A DNA stretch of 64,000 nt, from NCBI RefSeq assembly GCF_902833225.1, contig NZ_CADFEI010000018.1, forward strand, positions 62,001 to 126,000. The letters are read 5' to 3'. A program made the position numbers and the translations under genes. Shown piece by piece: positions 36,577 through 44,551 of the stretch (its first letter is position 1; every line of letters begins with the position of its first letter). This stretch comes from Burkholderia sp. BCC1644. Its GTDB lineage: Bacteria; Pseudomonadota; Gammaproteobacteria; Burkholderiales; Burkholderiaceae. The notes below the pieces were generated by a model that did no database searches, was not told where the DNA came from, and worked only from the letters and a program-made list of their open reading frames with translations.

Positions 36577-37263
36577 TCAGCGCGTCGTCTCGCCCTTGAC
36601 GAAGAATTCCTTGCGGCCGCGCATCGTCTCGATGCGCTCGACCAGCAGGGCGAGATCTTCGGGGGAATCCTGCGGGTTCAGGTGTTCCGCGGCGACCGTC
36701 AGCACCGGCGTGCGGTCGTAGTGGTAGAAGAATTCGTTGTACGCGTCGACGAGCGAGCGCAGGTACGCATCGCTGATCTGCAGCTCCATCGGCAGCCCGC
36801 GCTTCTGGATGCGCGAGAACAGCACTTCGGGGCTCGCCTGCAGATAGACGACGAGGTCGGGCGACGGCGCCTGCGGCACGTCGACGTGCGTCGCGACCGA
36901 GCGATACAGCTGCCATTCGTCTTCCGGCAGGTTCAGCCGCGCGAAGATGTCGTTCTTCTGCGGCATGAAATCGGCGATGACGGGGCGGCCCGTTTCGAGC
37001 GCGCCGATCAGCTCGCGCGCCTGCTGCGCGCGCTGCAGCGCGAACGACAGCTGCGCGGGCAGCGCGTAGCGCGCGGTGTCGCGGTAAAAGCGCTCGAGGA
37101 ACGGGTTGTCCTGTGGGCGTTCGAGCAGCGTCTGCATCGACCAGCGCTCGGCGAGCAGGCGCGCGAGCGTCGTCTTGCCGACGCCGATCGGGCCTTCGAT
37201 TACGAGATAGCGGTGCGGGGCGCGCAGGTCGGGCGCGGTGACGGTCAGCGGAGTCGAGTTCAT
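36577..37263 (-). CDS. deoxynucleoside kinase family protein
   Basis: A 228-residue P-loop kinase of the dCK/dGK family. Walker A is IEGPIGVGKTTLARLL (about residues 21-36), followed by the family's E-R-P region ERPQDNPFLERFY, the DRS-like substrate loop near DFMPQKNDIFARL, and the lid RIQKRGLPMEL. The substrate cannot be fixed from sequence; deoxyadenosine or deoxyguanosine is typical. The ATG at 37263 overlaps the folK stop by 4 bp (ATGA), so they are translationally coupled. Confidence 0.85.
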   Translation of the reverse strand: MNSTPLTVTAPDLRAPHRYLVIEGPIGVGKTTLARLLAERWSMQTLLERPQDNPFLERFYRDTARYALPAQLSFALQRAQQARELIGALETGRPVIADFMPQKNDIFARLNLPEDEWQLYRSVATHVDVPQAPSPDLVVYLQASPEVLFSRIQKRGLPMELQISDAYLRSLVDAYNEFFYHYDRTPVLTVAAEHLNPQDSPEDLALLVERIETMRGRKEFFVKGETTR

Positions 37264-37802
37264 CGGCAGCGGGTCTTGTCGGCGTCTTCGCCGGCGGCGA
37301 GTGCCTTCTGCGTCAGGCACTGGCAGGTTTGCACCTTCTCGACGCGCTGGTCAGCCACGGCGGCAAGGAAGGCGTCGGCACGACCGCGCGCGGGGATGTC
37401 GAGCGCCGGGTCGATCTCGACGAGCGGCACGAGCGCGAATGCACGGTCGGTGAGGCGCGGGTGCGGGACGATCAGGTCGGGTTCGTCGATCGAATCGGCG
37501 CCGAACAGCAGGATGTCGAGGTCGAGCGTGCGCGGCGCATTGCGATACGGGCGCTCGCGCCCGAAGTGATGTTCGATCTTCTGGCAAAGCGCGAGCAGCT
37601 CGCGCGCCGACAGCGTCGTGTCGAGCTTGACGACGCAGTTGTAGTAGTCGTCGCCGCCCGCTTCGAAGGGCGCCGTGCGATACAGGCTCGATTTGCCGAG
37701 GATCGAGATGGTGCGCTGCTGCGCGAGGCACACCACCGCGTCCTTCAGGGTCTGGCGCGCATCGCCGAGATTCGCCCCCAGTCCGATATATGCAACCGTC
37801 AT
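37260..37802 (-). CDS. folK: 6-hydroxymethyl-7,8-dihydropterin pyrophosphokinase
   Basis: A 180-residue HPPK that transfers diphosphate from ATP to the pterin in folate synthesis. The N-terminus is AYIGLGANLGDAR (residues 4-16), RTAPFEAGGDDYYNCVVKL follows, and the signature RTLDLDILLFG (about 92-102) holds the two Mg-binding Asp residues. The PHPRLTDRAFALVPL segment is also intact. It lies 35 bp after pcnB and overlaps the next gene by 4 bp. Confidence 0.96.
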   Translation of the reverse strand: MTVAYIGLGANLGDARQTLKDAVVCLAQQRTISILGKSSLYRTAPFEAGGDDYYNCVVKLDTTLSARELLALCQKIEHHFGRERPYRNAPRTLDLDILLFGADSIDEPDLIVPHPRLTDRAFALVPLVEIDPALDIPARGRADAFLAAVADQRVEKVQTCQCLTQKALAAGEDADKTRCR

Positions 37803-37837
37803 GGCATCACTTCCTACGTCGTTCGCCGGCGAGCGCG

Positions 37838-39376
37838 TCAGTCGTCGGACCCGCCCGAGGTATCCGGTGCCTGCTCGGCGGCACCTTCACCCGGATTGCG
37901 GTTTCGCACACCGCCGCGGCGGCGCCGCTTGCGGGGCGATTTTTCCTTCGAGCCGCCCTGCGTGAGCAATGCCTCGCGAGCAGCCGCGTCGCCTTCGATG
38001 AAATCCGTCCACCACTGTCCGACTTCCGCATCGAGCTCGCCGGATTCGCAGCGTAACAGGAGGAAATCATACCCCGCTCTAAACCTTTGGTGTTCCAGCA
38101 GCCGCATCGCGCTGCGGCCCGAGCGTTTCTCGAGGCGCAGCTGCAAGCCCCAGATCTCGCGCATGTCGGCCGAATAACGCTTGTGGATCGCCAGTTTCTC
38201 GGTCTGCATGTCGAGCACGTCGTCCATCGCGCGATGGAGCGCCGGCACCGGAATTTCGCCTTCGGCCGTGTATTGCTCGAAACGCTGGCGCATGTCGTGC
38301 CACAGCAGCGTCGCGAACAGGAAGCCCGGCGACACCGGTTTGCCGGCCCGCACGCGTGCGTCGGTGTTGTTCAGCGCGAGCGTGATGAACTTCTCGCCCT
38401 GCGGCTGTTCGAGCACGACGTCGAGGAGCGGCAGCAGCCCGTGGTGCAGGCCTTCCTTGCGCAGCCGCGTCAGGCACGCGAGCGCGTGGCCCGACAGCAG
38501 CAGCTTCAGCATTTCGTCGAACAGGCGCGCGGCCGGCACGTTGTTGATCAGGTCGGCGAGCGCGTTGATCGGTTCGCGCGTATGCGGCTCGATCTCGAAG
38601 CCGAGCTTCGCCGCGAAGCGCACGACGCGCAGCATCCGCACCGGATCCTCGCGGAAGCGCGTGGCCGGGTCGCCGATCATCCGCAACAGGCGGGCGCGCA
38701 TGTCGGCCATCCCGTCGTGGTAGTCGAGCACCGTCTGCGTCGACGGGTCGTAGTACATCGCGTTGATCGTGAAGTCGCGGCGCGCGGCATCTTCATGCTG
38801 CTCGCCCCACACGTTGTCGCGCAGCACGCGCCCGCTTGCGTCGACCGCGTGCGTGCGGCGATCGAGTTCGTCGCGCTTCAGGCGCTTCGGCGGCTCGGCG
38901 GCGGCCGCCTCGGGCGGCGCATCGACCAGCGCGCGGAACGTCGACACCTCGATCAGTTCCTGGCCGAACTGCACGTGGACGATCTGGAAGCGGCGGCCGA
39001 TCAGGCGCGCGCGGCGGAACAGGCGCTGGACTTCGGTCGGCGTCGCGTCGGTCGCGACGTCGAAGTCCTTCGGCGCGATGCCGAGCAGCAGGTCGCGTAC
39101 CGCGCCGCCGACGATGAATGCACGAAAGCCCGCCTGCTGCAGCGTGTCGGTCACGCGCACGGCGTTCTTCGAGATCAGCGCCGGATTGATGCCGTGCACG
39201 CTGGCCGGCACGACGGTCGGCTCATGGTTGCTGCGCGGCTTTTTCGCGCCGCCGCCGCGAGTGCCCTTCGGCGCGCGCGGGGTAGCAGGGGCCGCTTCGC
39301 CGGCCGGGGCCGCTGCGGGTGACGTTTGCTCGGTTTCGTCCTGGCCGAGCAGCTTGCGGATGAATTTTTTGATCAC
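37838..39376 (-). CDS. pcnB: poly(A) polymerase I
   Basis: A 512-residue polymerase that adds 3' poly(A) tails to RNA and promotes decay. A basic Lys/Arg-rich N-terminal extension (about 30-60) precedes the nucleotidyltransferase core with FIVGGAVRDLLLG (about 84-96) and KDFDVATDATP (about 99-109). The RNA-binding neck has GRRFQIVHV and RRDFTINAMYYDP. The C-terminus is again very basic (KSPRKRRRRGGVRNRN), as in other PcnB proteins. It is followed closely by folK, a conserved arrangement. Confidence 0.95.
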   Translation of the reverse strand: MIKKFIRKLLGQDETEQTSPAAAPAGEAAPATPRAPKGTRGGGAKKPRSNHEPTVVPASVHGINPALISKNAVRVTDTLQQAGFRAFIVGGAVRDLLLGIAPKDFDVATDATPTEVQRLFRRARLIGRRFQIVHVQFGQELIEVSTFRALVDAPPEAAAAEPPKRLKRDELDRRTHAVDASGRVLRDNVWGEQHEDAARRDFTINAMYYDPSTQTVLDYHDGMADMRARLLRMIGDPATRFREDPVRMLRVVRFAAKLGFEIEPHTREPINALADLINNVPAARLFDEMLKLLLSGHALACLTRLRKEGLHHGLLPLLDVVLEQPQGEKFITLALNNTDARVRAGKPVSPGFLFATLLWHDMRQRFEQYTAEGEIPVPALHRAMDDVLDMQTEKLAIHKRYSADMREIWGLQLRLEKRSGRSAMRLLEHQRFRAGYDFLLLRCESGELDAEVGQWWTDFIEGDAAAREALLTQGGSKEKSPRKRRRRGGVRNRNPGEGAAEQAPDTSGGSDD

Positions 39377-39381
39377 GACGT

Positions 39382-40059
39382 TCAGAAGAGATCGAGGATA
39401 CGCCAGCCGCGGGTGCTTGCATGCGCACGCAGCGTGTCGTCAGGGTTGGTCGCGATCGGGTCGGTGACTTTCTCGAGCAGCGGGATGTCGTTGTGCGAGT
39501 CGCTGTAGAAATAGCTGTGCGCGAAGTCGTCCCAGTGCTTGCCGAGCGACGCGAGCCACGCTTCGGTCCGCACGATCTTGCCTTCGCGGTAGCTCGGCGT
39601 GCCGGTCGGCCGGCCCGTGTACGGTGAGTCGGGATGTCCGTCGGTCGTCTCGACCTCGCACGCGATCAGCGTATCGACGCCGAACGCGGTCGCGATCGGG
39701 CGCGTGATGAATTCGTTGGTCGCCGTCACGACACAGCACAGGTCGCCCGCATCGAGGTGCGTGCGCACGAGTTCGAGCGCAGCGGGTGTCATCGCGGGCC
39801 GGATCACCTCGTGCATGTACTGCTCGTGCCATTCGGCGAGCTGCGCGCGCGAATACTTCGCGAGCGGTGTGAGCATCGCCGTCAGGTACGCATGGATGTC
39901 GAGCTTGCCGGCCTTGTAGTCGGCGAAGAACTGATCGTTCTGGCGCGAGAAGCTTTCCGCGTCGACGATGCCGAGCTTCACCATGAAGCGACCCCATTCG
40001 TGGTCGCTATCGGTCGGGATCAGCGTGTGATCGAGGTCAAAGAGTGCCAGATTAGTCAT
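39382..40059 (-). CDS. HAD-IB family hydrolase (SerB-like phosphatase)
   Basis: A 225-residue HAD-superfamily subfamily IB hydrolase. Motif I is LALFDLDHTLIPTDSD (nucleophile Asp about residue 8), motif II is VVTATNEFIT (about 110-119), motif III Lys lies in REGKIVR, and motif IV is YFYSDSHNDIPLLE (about 185-198). The family hydrolyses phosphomonoesters such as phosphoserine or histidinol phosphate; the substrate is not clear. It lies between hda and pcnB, 5 bp before pcnB. Confidence 0.88.
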   Translation of the reverse strand: MTNLALFDLDHTLIPTDSDHEWGRFMVKLGIVDAESFSRQNDQFFADYKAGKLDIHAYLTAMLTPLAKYSRAQLAEWHEQYMHEVIRPAMTPAALELVRTHLDAGDLCCVVTATNEFITRPIATAFGVDTLIACEVETTDGHPDSPYTGRPTGTPSYREGKIVRTEAWLASLGKHWDDFAHSYFYSDSHNDIPLLEKVTDPIATNPDDTLRAHASTRGWRILDLF

Positions 40060-40070
40060 GGGAGCGCATT

Positions 40071-40805
40071 TTACTCGAAGCGGTTCGGGCCCGTGCCCGA
40101 TGGTGTGATGTCGTCGCCCGGACGCGCGAGCATCCGGCGCAGCAGCGGCAGCGTGACCGCGCGTTTTTGCTCGAGCGAGAAGCGGTCGAGCGCGTCGAGC
40201 AGTGCCATCAGGCTCGGCATGTCGCGGCGGAAATGGGTCAGCAGGTAGGCGGCGATGTCGTCGGTGAGCGCGATCCCGCGCTCTTTCGCGGCGAGCTTGA
40301 GCACCGCGATCTTGCCGGCGTCGGACGGCGGCGACAGGTGAAACACGAGCCCCCAGCCAAGGCGCGTGCGGAGATCCTCGCGCACGTCGAGCGCGAGCGG
40401 CGCCGCGGGGCCCGCCGCGACGAATGCGCTCGACGGGTGCGCACGCACTTCGTTGAACAGGTTGAACAGCGCGACCTGCTGCGTGTCGCTCATCCGGTCG
40501 CAGTCGTCGATCGCGTAGATACCGATGCGCGGGTCGAACGTAAACGCGCCGAGCGGGCTTTGCGGTGTGAGATAGCGCGCATAGCCGTACGACGCGTCGC
40601 TCACGAGCGCCTGCAGCAGGTGGGTGCGGCCGCAGCCGGGCTCGCCCCAGATGTAGAACGACCGGTCCGGCACGGGGCCCGCCGCGAGCGCGAGGTCGAG
40701 CTTCTGCAGGCGCGAGATGAGCTCGTCGTTCTCCTCGTTCATGATGAAGTTGTCGAACGTGGCGGGCGGCGGCGTGCCGAGATCGAGCGTCAGTTGACGG
40801 GACAC
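40071..40805 (-). CDS. hda: DnaA regulatory inactivator Hda
   Basis: A 244-residue AAA+ protein that promotes hydrolysis of ATP bound to DnaA after replication starts. The N-terminal beta-clamp-binding peptide QLTLDL (residues 4-9) is present, Walker A reads GEPGCGRTHLLQAL (about 55-68), Walker B is IYAIDDCDRM, and the sensor Arg region LRTRLGWGLVF follows. The start is a GTG; one three codons upstream (40814) is equally possible, and neither has a strong ribosome site. Keeping the clamp motif at the extreme N-terminus favours the short form. Confidence 0.9.
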   Translation of the reverse strand: MSRQLTLDLGTPPPATFDNFIMNEENDELISRLQKLDLALAAGPVPDRSFYIWGEPGCGRTHLLQALVSDASYGYARYLTPQSPLGAFTFDPRIGIYAIDDCDRMSDTQQVALFNLFNEVRAHPSSAFVAAGPAAPLALDVREDLRTRLGWGLVFHLSPPSDAGKIAVLKLAAKERGIALTDDIAAYLLTHFRRDMPSLMALLDALDRFSLEQKRAVTLPLLRRMLARPGDDITPSGTGPNRFE

Positions 40806-41018
40806 AACAGTCACAATGCGGGTCGGTTGAAAATACGCGCGCCGTACGCCGGGCACGCGCCGGGGGCTGCGATTCCGTGGGCTTCACGCGCGGCCGCACG
40901 CACGGCGCCGCGCGGGTTTCGGCGCGGTTTGCTCGGCGATGAAAACGGGGACGTGTTGACCAAGATGCAATCCCTGACGATTCGGTGCTGGGAATTCCGG
41001 CCAACGGGCCGGCTTCGG

Positions 41019-41035
41019 GTAAAATCGCATTTTAC
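41019..41035. promoter_or_regulatory. palindrome with -10-like sequence upstream of purM
   Basis: GTAAAAT and ATTTTAC are exact reverse complements around CGC, 21 bp before the purM ATG. The left arm contains TAAAAT, a plausible -10 box. Whether it is a promoter, an operator, or both is uncertain. Confidence 0.35.
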
Positions 41036-41055
41036 CGACCTTCTCGCATTCCCCC

Positions 41056-42111
41056 ATGAATCCTCCGAAATCCGCTCCTGACGCTCAGGGTCTGTCCTAT
41101 CGCGACGCAGGTGTCGACATCGACGCGGGCGACGCGCTCATCGACAAGATCAAGCCTTTTGCGAAGAAAACCCTGCGCGACGGCGTGCTCGGCGGCATCG
41201 GCGGGTTCGGCGCGCTGTTCGAAGTGCCGAAGAAGTACAACGAGCCCGTGCTCGTGTCGGGCACCGACGGCGTGGGCACCAAGCTCAAGCTGGCGTTTCA
41301 TCTGAACAAACACGATACCGTCGGCCAGGATCTGGTCGCGATGAGCGTGAACGACATCCTCGTGCAGGGCGCCGAGCCGCTGTTCTTCCTCGATTACTTC
41401 GCGTGCGGCAAGCTCGACGTCGACACGGCCGCCACGGTCGTCAAGGGCATCGCGCAGGGGTGCGAGCTGTCGGGCTGCGCGCTGATCGGCGGTGAAACGG
41501 CCGAAATGCCGGGCATGTACCCGGACGGCGAATACGACCTGGCCGGCTTCGCGGTCGGTGCGGTCGAGAAGAGCAAGATCATCGACGGCAGCACGATCGC
41601 CGAAGGCGACGTGGTGCTGGGCCTCGCATCGAGCGGCATCCACTCGAACGGTTTCTCGCTCGTGCGCAAGATCATCGAGCGCGCGAACCCCGACCTGTCG
41701 GCCGATTTCCATGGCCGCTCGCTCGCCGACGCGCTGATGGCGCCGACCCGCATCTACGTGAAGCCGCTGCTCGCGCTGATGCAGAAGCTGTCGGTGAAGG
41801 GCATGGCGCACATCACGGGCGGCGGTCTCGTCGAGAACATCCCGCGCGTGCTGCGCGAAGGCCTCACCGCCGAGCTCGACCAGAACGCATGGCCGCTGCC
41901 GCCGCTGTTCAAGTGGCTGCAGGAGCACGGCGGCGTTGCCGATGCGGAAATGCACCGCGTGTTCAACTGCGGCATCGGCATGGCCGTGATCGTGTCGGCG
42001 GCCGATGCCGACGCAGCGATCGCCGACCTGACCGCCGCCGGCGAACAGGTGTGGAAGATCGGCACTGTGCGTGCGACCCGCGAAGGCGAGGCGCAGACGG
42101 TCGTGGTCTGA
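41056..42111 (+). CDS. purM: phosphoribosylformylglycinamidine cyclo-ligase (AIR synthetase)
   Basis: A 351-residue enzyme that closes the imidazole ring in purine synthesis with ATP. Family motifs: LSYRDAGVDIDAGDALI near the N-terminus, GTDGVGTKLKLAF (about 73-85), the nucleotide-binding NDILVQGAEPLFFLDYFACG, GGETAEMPGMY (about 143-153) and HITGGGLVENIPR (about 253-265). It is followed by an intrinsic terminator. It is divergent from hda. Confidence 0.97.
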   Translation: MNPPKSAPDAQGLSYRDAGVDIDAGDALIDKIKPFAKKTLRDGVLGGIGGFGALFEVPKKYNEPVLVSGTDGVGTKLKLAFHLNKHDTVGQDLVAMSVNDILVQGAEPLFFLDYFACGKLDVDTAATVVKGIAQGCELSGCALIGGETAEMPGMYPDGEYDLAGFAVGAVEKSKIIDGSTIAEGDVVLGLASSGIHSNGFSLVRKIIERANPDLSADFHGRSLADALMAPTRIYVKPLLALMQKLSVKGMAHITGGGLVENIPRVLREGLTAELDQNAWPLPPLFKWLQEHGGVADAEMHRVFNCGIGMAVIVSAADADAAIADLTAAGEQVWKIGTVRATREGEAQTVVV

Positions 42112-42137
42112 CCGCCGCAGCAACAGATGCAGCAAGG

Positions 42138-42174
42138 AAAGCCGCCCGGAGCCGATCCGGGCGGCTTTTTTTTC
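42138..42174. terminator. intrinsic terminator after purM
   Basis: GCCGCCCGGA and TCCGGGCGGC form a strong stem followed by eight T residues, 26 bp after the purM stop. Confidence 0.9.
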
Positions 42175-42221
42175 GGGCGCCGCGTGGCATGCGGACGCGC
42201 ACCGATGAAGGAGGGACGACG

Positions 42222-42617
42222 ATGACCGAAGACGAACATGCGATCCGCACGCTCGTGGAAAACTGGTTCGTATCGAGCCGGCGCGGCGATCTGGCCACCG
42301 TGCTCGACCTGATCGCCGACGACGCGATCTTCATGGTGGCCGGCAAGCCGCCGTTCGACAAGGCGGCGTTCGCGGCCGCGTCGCGCGACGCGAACGTGGG
42401 CGCCGAGCACGCGCCGAAGGTCGACGGCCGCTACCGGATCGACGAGCTGCGCGTGATCGGCGACTGGGCGTACATGCGTAATTTCATCGAAATCGAGGCG
42501 ACGCCGCCGGGCGGCGACACGATCCGTCGTTCGGGCCATACGCTGACGATCTTCCGCAAGACCGACGGCCGCTGGCAGCTCGTGCGCGACGCGAATCTCG
42601 TGACGCTCGTGCACTGA
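42222..42617 (+). CDS. SgcJ/DUF4440-type NTF2-like protein
   Basis: A 131-residue single-domain protein of the NTF2/SnoaL-like fold. The pattern is an N-terminal helical pair (IRTLVENWFVSSRRGDLATVL), then DDAIFMVAGKPPF, and strands ending IFRKTDGRWQLVRDAN, as in the SgcJ/EcaC oxidoreductase-like family (DUF4440). Most members have no proven activity and this one cannot be assigned. A strong ribosome site (AAGGAGGG) precedes the ATG. It is separated from purM by a terminator and convergent with the efflux gene. Confidence 0.8.
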   Translation: MTEDEHAIRTLVENWFVSSRRGDLATVLDLIADDAIFMVAGKPPFDKAAFAAASRDANVGAEHAPKVDGRYRIDELRVIGDWAYMRNFIEIEATPPGGDTIRRSGHTLTIFRKTDGRWQLVRDANLVTLVH

Positions 42618-42657
42618 GCGCGGTGGCGCGGGCGCCGTCGCCGCCGCCCGCAGATGC

Positions 42658-43851
42658 TCATGTGGACTGCCGCGGCGCGCTAGCCGGACGCGCGCCGGCC
42701 AGCAACGGTGGCACGAGCAGGTAGAGCAGGGCAGCCATGGCCCACACGAGCCCGGGCCATGTCGCGCGCGTCGCCGTATAGGTGGCGGTGACGACCAGCG
42801 GCCCCGCGACGCCGATCAGGCTGGCCACGCTCGCGAGCGTGCCCTGCAATTCGCCCTGGCGCGCATCGTCGACCTGCCGCGCGAGCATCGCCTGCAACGC
42901 CGGCAGTGTCATGCCGCCGGCCGCGAACAGCGGCAGCAGTGCAAACGGCACCCACGCGGCGGTCGCGAACGCGATCACCGCAAGCCCGAGCGCGTCGCCC
43001 GCGAGGCCCAGCGCGAGCGCGCGCCGCTCGCCGAGCCGCGCGATCAGCGGCCCGATCGCGAACGCCTGCGCAAGCGCGTGGCACGCGCCGTAGCCGGCGA
43101 GCGACAGCCCCGCGACCGGCGTCGACCAGCCAAAATGTTCCTGGCCGTACAGGATCCACAGCGTCGCGGGCGCCTGCGACACGAGCGCCACGATCACGTA
43201 GATGCCGATCAGCGGCACGAGCGCGGGCGCGCCGCTCAGCCGGCGCAGGTTCGCGAACGGGTTGAGCGCGCCGACCGTCTGGCCTTCGCGCGCCGAACGC
43301 GGCCGCGATTCCGGCAGCACGCGCCATACGAGCACGAGATTCAGCGCATTGAGCAGCGCGGCCGCGACGAACGGCGCGCGCACGTGCAGCGCGCCGAGCA
43401 GCCCGCCGATCAGCGGGCCGGCGATGAAGCCGATGCCCATCATCGCGCCGAGCTGGCCGAAGCGCCGGGCGCGGTCGGGTTCGGCCGTCACGTCGGTCAC
43501 ATAGGCGGTCGCGACCGCGACGTTCGCACCGGTGATGCCCGCGACCAGCCGCCCGACGTAAAGCCACGCGAGCGTCGGCGCGAGCGCCATCAGCAGGTAG
43601 TCGAGCGCGGCGCCCGCGAGCGACGCGAGCAGCACGGGGCGGCGGCCGAAGCGGTCGCTCAGCGCGCCGAGCAGTGGCGCGCACAGGAACTGCGCGAACG
43701 CGTACAGCGCGAGCAGGATCCCGTAATGGGTATCGATGCTGCCTGCGCCGGCGAGCGAGCGCAGCAGCCCGGGCAGGATCGGCATCACGATCCCGACGCC
43801 GATCGCGTCGAGCAGGACCGTGGCCAGGATGGCAATCAGGGACGGATTCAA
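42658..43851 (-). CDS. TetA-type MFS efflux transporter
   Basis: A 397-residue, 12-helix major facilitator protein, almost the length of TetA class A. It has the TetA N-terminus (NPSLIAILATVLLDAIG then GIVMPILPGLLR), motif A GALSDRFGRRPVLL (about 70-83), and the antiporter motif GRLVAGITGANVAVATAY. It should export a drug by proton antiport in the inner membrane; tetracycline is suggested by the tet operators but not proven. I place the start at the TTG of 43851, which gives a TetA-like N-terminus; the frame upstream runs into the operator without an ATG. It is divergent from a TetR homologue. Confidence 0.85.
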   Translation of the reverse strand: MNPSLIAILATVLLDAIGVGIVMPILPGLLRSLAGAGSIDTHYGILLALYAFAQFLCAPLLGALSDRFGRRPVLLASLAGAALDYLLMALAPTLAWLYVGRLVAGITGANVAVATAYVTDVTAEPDRARRFGQLGAMMGIGFIAGPLIGGLLGALHVRAPFVAAALLNALNLVLVWRVLPESRPRSAREGQTVGALNPFANLRRLSGAPALVPLIGIYVIVALVSQAPATLWILYGQEHFGWSTPVAGLSLAGYGACHALAQAFAIGPLIARLGERRALALGLAGDALGLAVIAFATAAWVPFALLPLFAAGGMTLPALQAMLARQVDDARQGELQGTLASVASLIGVAGPLVVTATYTATRATWPGLVWAMAALLYLLVPPLLAGARPASAPRQST

Positions 43852-43858
43852 GAGGGCG

Positions 43859-43877
43859 ACTCTATCGATGATAGAGT
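43859..43877. promoter_or_regulatory. tet operator 1 (tetO1-like)
   Basis: The 19-bp palindrome ACTCTATCGATGATAGAGT differs from Tn10 tetO1 only at the central bases. It lies next to the transporter start, 8 bp upstream of the TTG. TetR bound here should block the efflux gene. Confidence 0.85.
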
Positions 43878-43895
43878 GGTGATTATTCCATAGTT

Positions 43896-43914
43896 TCCCT
43901 ATCGGTGATAGAGA
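43896..43914. promoter_or_regulatory. tet operator 2 (tetO2-like)
   Basis: The 19-bp palindrome TCCCTATCGGTGATAGAGA differs from Tn10 tetO2 at one central base. Its last base is the A of the tetR ATG, so bound repressor would also block its own gene. It is 18 bp from operator 1. Confidence 0.85.
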
Positions 43915-44546
43915 TGAAGGACACAGGGGCGCGACTGACGCGCGACACGGTATTGCGCGCGGCGCTCGACCTGCTGGATGAAGTGGGGATCGATGGACTG
44001 TCGACACGGCGGCTCGCCGAGCGGCTCGGCGTGCAGTCGCCGACGCTTTACTGGCATTTCAGGAACAAGGCCGAGCTGCTCGATGCGATGGCCGAGGCGA
44101 TCATGCTCGAGCGCCACGATGCGTCGCTACCGCGGCCGGGCGACGTGTGGGATGTGTGGCTTGCAGAGAATGCGCGCAGCTTCCGTCGCGCGCTGCTGGC
44201 TTATCGCGACGGCGCGCGTCTGCATGCCGGGACGCGGCCGCGCGCGCTGCATTTCAGTTCGATCGAGCGCAAGGTCGCGCTGCTGGGTGAAGCCGGCTTC
44301 ACGCCGGACGAAGCGGTCGACGTGATGGTTGCGATCGGCCGCTTCGTGGTCGGCTGGGTGCTGGAGGAGCAGGCGGAACCGGACGCCGATGCCGACGCGT
44401 CATTGCCGGATGCGGCCGAGTATCCGCTGCTCGCGAAGGGCTGGGCCGCGCTGCGCGAGCGCAGCGGCGACGACGCGTTCGAGCACGGCATCGCGTGGAT
44501 CGTCGACGGCGCGCGTGCACGCCTCGCGGCGCGTCACGCGGGCTGA
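43914..44546 (+). CDS. TetR family repressor, class of the tetracycline repressor
   Basis: A 210-residue repressor close in length and sequence to Tn10 TetR. The helix-turn-helix is LSTRRLAERLGVQSPTLYWH (about 27-46), like TetR [20 protein letters not shown]. The ligand core keeps N and F in ENARSFRRALL (TetR N82, F86) and H in RLHAGTRP (TetR H100). In the segment matching TetR RHHDYSLP there is RHDASLP, one residue shorter, so the tetracycline-contact H64 is either retained by shift or lost. The ATG at 43914 is used because the upstream GTG lies inside operator 2. It is divergent from the transporter. Confidence 0.9.
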   Translation: MKDTGARLTRDTVLRAALDLLDEVGIDGLSTRRLAERLGVQSPTLYWHFRNKAELLDAMAEAIMLERHDASLPRPGDVWDVWLAENARSFRRALLAYRDGARLHAGTRPRALHFSSIERKVALLGEAGFTPDEAVDVMVAIGRFVVGWVLEEQAEPDADADASLPDAAEYPLLAKGWAALRERSGDDAFEHGIAWIVDGARARLAARHAG

Positions 44547-44551
44547 CGCGA

